The translations under genes and the position numbers were made by a program. DNA of 64,000 nt from positions 12,276,001 to 12,340,000 of the forward strand of contig NC_047096.1 of NCBI RefSeq assembly GCF_902459505.1, given 5' to 3'. The DNA is from Geotrypetes seraphini. Lineage: Eukaryota > Chordata > Amphibia > Gymnophiona > Dermophiidae. Numbering within the stretch: position 1 is the stretch's first letter; each line of letters starts with the position of its first letter. Under the pieces are notes generated by a model that searched no databases, was not told the DNA's origin, and was given only the letters and a program-made list of their open reading frames with translations. Positions 45,256 to 64,000 of this stretch are shown in pieces.

Positions 45256-45965
45256 ACAGGCACACTTTGGGGCAGTCGTGTCATATTCATAACTCATGAT
45301 GGTTGGAGTTGGGTCTAGTAGCAGCAATATTCCATCAGTGTAAAGCTGCAGAATCAGCCTTCACACCCTTCCTCCCCTTTCTTTAAGGCACAAATACTGC
45401 TAGAGTTTAAGACTTCTCACCAGGCCATCATTCTTAAGAAGCAGGGGACTTCTCAGTCCAGTACTAAGTAACTGTTCATCTTTCCTGCCACACACATTGA
45501 TCAAAAATTACAGCAAATGCATAGCACACTCCATAAACCAAAAAATATGTATTATTCCCACAATACACATCAAAAGGCAGTCAGATATATGCCTGTAAAT
45601 GTGTTATCCTATCATGCAGGTGCAAACATTACAGACAATCTTGGCTTGCTTTCTCTGCATGGCAGAAGGTGTCTCAACAGTGATGGTGGTAATGGTGGGG
45701 GTGGGCAAGGCAAAATTAGTCCCAGTTCTCTCTTTCACTAGCTGAAGCAAGAAGGCACAAAGTGCCAGAGGATGTAGACAAAAATGAAAGAGGGATGCAT
45801 GCATGCTGCAGGTTTATATATTGTTTCTATATAAACTCTTTTTTCTATCCTTCCCACACTCCCCCCCAAAAAAAACAAACAAAACCACCCTCTCCCTCAA
45901 TGCCACCACCAAGGAGAATGGTTGAGAAATGAGGCACTTGAATGAAACAGAACCCAAGCTGGTCC

Positions 45966-59742
<13,777 letters not shown>

Positions 59743-61925
59743 CTATTGTGGAGCATAAAGGAAAATGCTGGGAGAGATTACAATCCATCCAAGCAAAGCT
59801 CAAGATGGGAAGGGGGCTCAGCATTGCTTTCACCAGTACATGCCTAGGGGATTCTCCTCCTGCACCGCAGTTAAAACCAAAGCAGAAACATAACCTCTGC
59901 AGCCTTAAGCCAATTAGCCACAGCCAAGGTTAAAAGACAAAGCAAGCAAGAGTGCAGATAGCCAGTTCACATAGTGCTGCTTGTGAAATCTCTTGAGGAT
60001 ATATATGGCATCAGACCATGCATGTTTCTAAAAAACATATCCAGGTTTGGAAAAACTTAGTTCAAGGTTTTACCCTAGATTCTGATGATCTCTATACAAT
60101 TACATGTGAAACCACTACAAATAACTATGGAGAACTAGGGATTGGGGTGGAGGGGGGGGTGTAGATTCAGTCTCAGTGAGTATGTTGGGGGGCAATGGAG
60201 GATCCACATGCAAATTTTCTCTAGGAGTCAAACTACACATGGGCAGTTACCTGGCACAGGATTGTGTGAGAATGAGTGGTTTCCATGCAATCAAATCCCC
60301 ATTTAAGAAACTGCTCATGGTGGCACAGGAAAGCAGTAGTGTTATTTCCACACAAGTGTATATTCTACCTGTAGGCATGTGTCCTGCTACAGTGCAAAAT
60401 TAAGAGCTATGGTTTTAAAAAGGAAGTTCAGACAGTTTTAAACTTGTACAAAGTAAGAAATCAGAACACAACTACAGAACTTTAATTATGTTCATATTAG
60501 CATAATTTTGAGGATTTAGCTAATGTCTTTACAGTAGTAGCTCAAGGCATGTCGCATGCAGGTATTATTTCCCTATCCCCAGAGGACTTACAGTCTAAGG
60601 GCCTCTTATCAAGCCTGATAAGACAAGCCGACCTAGCAAATGCACTGAAGCCCATTCAATCCCTATGGGCTTCAGTGACTTTGCTGCATGTCACCCGCTC
60701 CCACGGCTTGATATAAGAGGTCCTAAGTGTTGTGACTTACACAAGACCACAAGAAGCATCAGTGGAATTCAAACCTCCTCCCCTCCTCAAAATAGGGAGG
60801 ATCTTCCACCTTTATCTCAGCCCAGACTGACCAATAGGCTGACAGGTTGGCCCCTGTCCTGGCATCATTGTGCTTTCTTGGAAGCTGGAGAGGGGCGAGA
60901 ACCAGAGGCTTATTGTTTCCTGCCCCCACTGAACCTTTGCCATGATACCTGAAAGGACCTCTGCGAGAGGATTATGCAGCCAGCCCACTATTAATCTCGG
61001 CCAAGTCAGGAAGGATCCAAACAGCTTGTGCTCAAGCTCCTGATAAATAAGGGATGTGACACAGGGGACTGCTCCTGAGTGCCAAAAAATACCAAAGCAG
61101 GCTAGCTAACTAGGTGTTCTCGAGGACTGATCCTGCTAGCAGCAGATTTCTGCAACGTAAGTCTGTGTCTTCTCCCAGGAAGAGGTTCCAACTAGTAGGA
61201 AATCTGCTGAACACTAACAAAATAATACCCCAAAATAATAAAACCAAAAAGCAGAAACACTTTTGAGAAACTTGCTTACAGCAGAAAACTGAGGGGGCAG
61301 GAACAGCTGTTTGGGAGGTTCAAAGATTATTGACAGCATTCTGAAAGCAACTTGTGGGTTCAGATGCATAACCCTACAGTTCAGGACTACTAGATACATT
61401 GCACTAGAAAGTGTCATTATTGACAATCTTAGTAGAACAAACATTTGAGACCAATTTCCCAAAGCTTTTCTGAAACATATAAACGTTTATAAATTCATTA
61501 ATAAGCATACTATTAGAGTGAAGAAAATCAGTTAACAAGCAAGTCATCTTATTGGTTTCAACTGTAAACTGATATGAAAAAAAAAGTTGCAAGAAAATTT
61601 ATAGATCATACAAAATCAAGTTTGCTTTGCATATTCACAAGTGAAATGGCAGGGATCCAGTGGCCCTCTGTAAAACTTTCTGCTATCCCTAACTCCAGTA
61701 GAAGAACATTATTAAAACCCATGTAATAAATATGCCTATCTTTATGGCTTTTTTGTTCTTATTCCCTACCATGTGCTTTGGAACCCCTCTCTTTTTGTTG
61801 GTTAGCCTTCTTCTAAACTCCTATCAGTTTTTGAGTTTCTTGTTTTCAAGAGCACTGCTGGATTTGCTGGAAAACATTCCTGCACATAGCTGGCCTTACA
61901 TTATAATGTACCGTACTCCTAAGTG
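59743..61925. other. MAPK14 intron, no exon found
   Basis: Apart from the hairpin MITE at 60598-60725 (GGGCCTCTTATCAAGCC ... GGCTTGATATAAGAGG) and a short SINE-like piece near 60725-60780, nothing is recognised. The next upstream MAPK14 exon ([13 protein letters not shown]) was looked for and not seen. Confidence 0.35.
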
Positions 61926-61929
61926 ATAC

Positions 61930-62440
61930 CATAAGAACATAAGAAACGCCTCCACCGGATCAGACCGAGGTCCATCCAGTCCGGTGCTCCACACACGCGG
62001 CGGCCCATTTAGGTACTCTTTTTTGGAGACCCGACTTTACCGTATCCCTCAATATGATATGCAAGAAGGTGTGCATCCAACTTGCGCTTGAATCCCAGTA
62101 CAGTAGTTTCTGCCACAACCTCCTCCGGGAGCGCATTCCAAGCACCCACCACTCGCTGTGTGAAGCAGAACTTCCTGACATTTGTCCTGAACCTGCTGCC
62201 ACACAGTTTCAGGCTATGACCTCTTGTCCGTGTCACCTCTGAATATGTTAGCAATGCTGCTTCCTGGTCTATTTTATCAAATCCTTTTAATATTTTAAAA
62301 GTCTCTATCAAATCCCCTCTCATTCTTCTCTTCTCGAGGGTAAACAGTCCCAGTTTCCTGAGTCGTTCTTTGTAGCTCAAATGCTCCATCCCTTTAACAA
62401 GTTTCGTTGCTCGCCTCTGCACTAGGCTTAGCGTTAGAGA
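61930..62440 (-). mobile_element. CR1 LINE 3' end
   Basis: The minus frame 62512-62009 encodes [40 protein letters not shown] and [19 protein letters not shown]. The 3' end at 61930 reads CATAAGAACATAAGAAACGC on plus. Confidence 0.9.
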
Positions 62441-62867
62441 GCAAGCTAATGGAGAAAAAATGGCATGCACATCCAATTTAGAAGTGAAGACATACACATA
62501 AGAACAAAGCATTTAAGGGTCATTTACCATTGGTTAATGCACACTATCTGCTATGGGGCCCACTGGAATAAGATAGACCCTGCAGCAAATAGAGAGCATT
62601 TAGTAAATTACCTTCTTAATGATTACAGATCTGGAAGGTGTGGGGGAAACCACACAACAGATTGATTTCAAAATTATCAGGAAGTTATTGGTGGCAGTTG
62701 TGTAAAAATTTTAAGAATTTAGCACATACACTTTATGCACAATAACGCATACTCAAAGCATTCTAAGGTACAGTATAAGGCAGAAATGCACAGAAATGTC
62801 ATAGCACATAAGTGCCACAGACAGACCACAAATGTAGCAATATTGGCAGGGCTACTAAAATGTAAAC

Positions 62868-63225
62868 TTACAAGATCATGAAGGGCATAGAGAAAGTGGA
62901 CAGGGACAGATTCTTCAAACTTTCGAAAACTCCAAGAACGAGAGGGCATTCAGAAAAATTAAGAGGGGACAGATTCAGAACCAATGCTAGGAAGTTCTTC
63001 TTCACCCGACACCTGGAATGCGTTTCCAGAGAGTGTGATAGGACAGAGTACGGTATTGGGGTTCAAGAAGGGATTGGATGATTTCCTGAAGGAAAAGGGG
63101 ATAGAAGGGTATAGATAGAGGATTGCTATACAGGTCCTGGACCTGATTGGCCGCCGCGTGAGTGGACTGCTGGGCATGATGGACCTCTGGTTTGACCCAG
63201 CAGAGGCACTGCTTATGTTCTTAAA
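62868..63225 (+). mobile_element. CR1 LINE 3' end
   Basis: Encodes MKGIEKVDRDRFFKLSKTPR and [12 protein letters not shown]. The 3' UTR ends GAGGCACTGCTTATGTTCTT. Confidence 0.88.
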
Positions 63226-63941
63226 CAGATGAAATTTATGTTCAAAATCAGTTTGCGTAGCTTTACTAAACCAATGTGAGAGCTATTTGGAGCCAAGTGT
63301 TCAGGAGCAGGCTCAGCAGTTGTAAGCCAAACCTAGTGCTTTTTTCCCCTTCAGTTTTTCTACAACACACAGGAAAAGGAAAGCAAAACTGATAGGCCAA
63401 GGCACAGGACATAAAATAGTAGACATGTGCATTTGTTTGAACTAACAATTCCCATATTTCATGTTATTTTTTGTCCAAAATGACAGAAGTACCCCCACAA
63501 ACTGTTTTTTTTTCTCCTTTGTCCTAGTTTGCACTACTAAAGATATTAATTTCAAAAAAGTTAAAAAAAAAAAAAAGTGAAACAATTTCCATAAACACAG
63601 TAAACAAAATAAATTTTTTGGATTCACATACCTATAAAAATTTTCAGCTCATTTCACTCAGTATACAATATTTTATTTAAATTTTAACCTTATATATACT
63701 GACATCTGTCAACATTTGCTTATTTCTGATCTGAAAGGGTTACCTTCAAAAGCTAATCATAAAATGCATTGAGTTAGTCCAATAAAAAAGGTATTACCTT
63801 ATTTTCTTTGTTTTATTTCTATATAACCTACATAGAGAGCAGAATTAATTGGTCACAATTTTTTTTGCTATTCATTATCTCTGACACCCAAATAACAAAC
63901 AAGCTCATCTGCATGTAGTCACAAGCATCACACAAACATAG

Positions 63942-64000
63942 AAACATGATGGCAGATAAAGGCCAAATGGCCCATCTAGTCTGCCCATCCGCAGTAACCA
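63942..64000 (-). mobile_element. CR1-type LINE 3' end running off the window
   Basis: The plus strand reads ACATAGAAACATGATGGCAG then ATAAAGGCCAAATGGCCCAT, the complement of the tail seen at 11200-11255. Confidence 0.75.

Larger units (their letters stand above)
43110..45965 (-). other. Probable MAPK14 3' UTR
   Basis: The stretch after the MAPK14 stop is mostly non-repetitive and AT-rich. The first plausible poly(A) signal seen on the minus strand is AATAAA at 43146-43141. The length (about 2.8 kb) is close to the long 3' UTR of mammalian MAPK14. A decayed CR1 3' piece lies at 44370-44490 and a LINE tail at 45195-45255. The end point is an estimate. Confidence 0.5.

Overview
The window is vertebrate nuclear DNA. 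It holds the tandem p38 MAP-kinase pair MAPK14-MAPK13, both on the minus strand, in an intron-rich and very repeat-rich setting. The repeat mix is CR1 and L2 LINEs, an L1-like family, tRNA-derived SINEs, a DIRS element, a Helitron, many hAT-type MITEs and Penelope-like hammerhead motifs. This points to a non-mammalian tetrapod with a large genome. From memory the dispersed repeats look most like those of caecilian amphibians, but that assignment is inferred and could not be tested here.

MAPK13 (p38 delta): eleven coding exons run from the start codon at 32201 down to 3750. All have canonical GT/AG junctions, keep one open frame over 1015 nt, and match the exon sizes and kinase motifs of human MAPK13. 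The short last exon was not found and probably lies beyond base 1. MAPK14 (p38 alpha): the five most 3' coding exons are present (45966-59742) and the rest lie beyond 64000. These five include two alternative 80-nt exons (59663-59742 and 57249-57328) that correspond to the human CSBP2/CSBP1 splice forms. The MAPK14 3' UTR probably runs from 45965 to about 43.1 kb. About 11 kb separate the two coding regions, and that stretch holds only repeats and unrecognised sequence. No other host protein gene, tRNA or rRNA gene was found.

Most of the sequence is introns. MAPK13 intron 10 contains three transposons nested in one another. Intron 8 contains a palindromic Penelope-like unit with a hammerhead-ribozyme-like motif and a 128-bp tandem array. 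Intron 1 contains a Helitron with clean ends, a 115-bp tandem array and several hAT MITEs. MAPK14 intron 10 (9.9 kb) carries a broken DIRS element with recognisable terminal and internal complementary repeats, interrupted by a younger L2 LINE with a 622-codon reverse-transcriptase frame. The intron between the two alternative MAPK14 exons carries a roughly 400-bp G/C-rich palindrome.

The strongest points for follow-up are: nine related hammerhead-like motifs between 8.8 and 34.3 kb; inverted L2 copies flanking MAPK13 exons 7-8 (a layout favourable to exon circularisation); and the conserved alternative exon pair of MAPK14.
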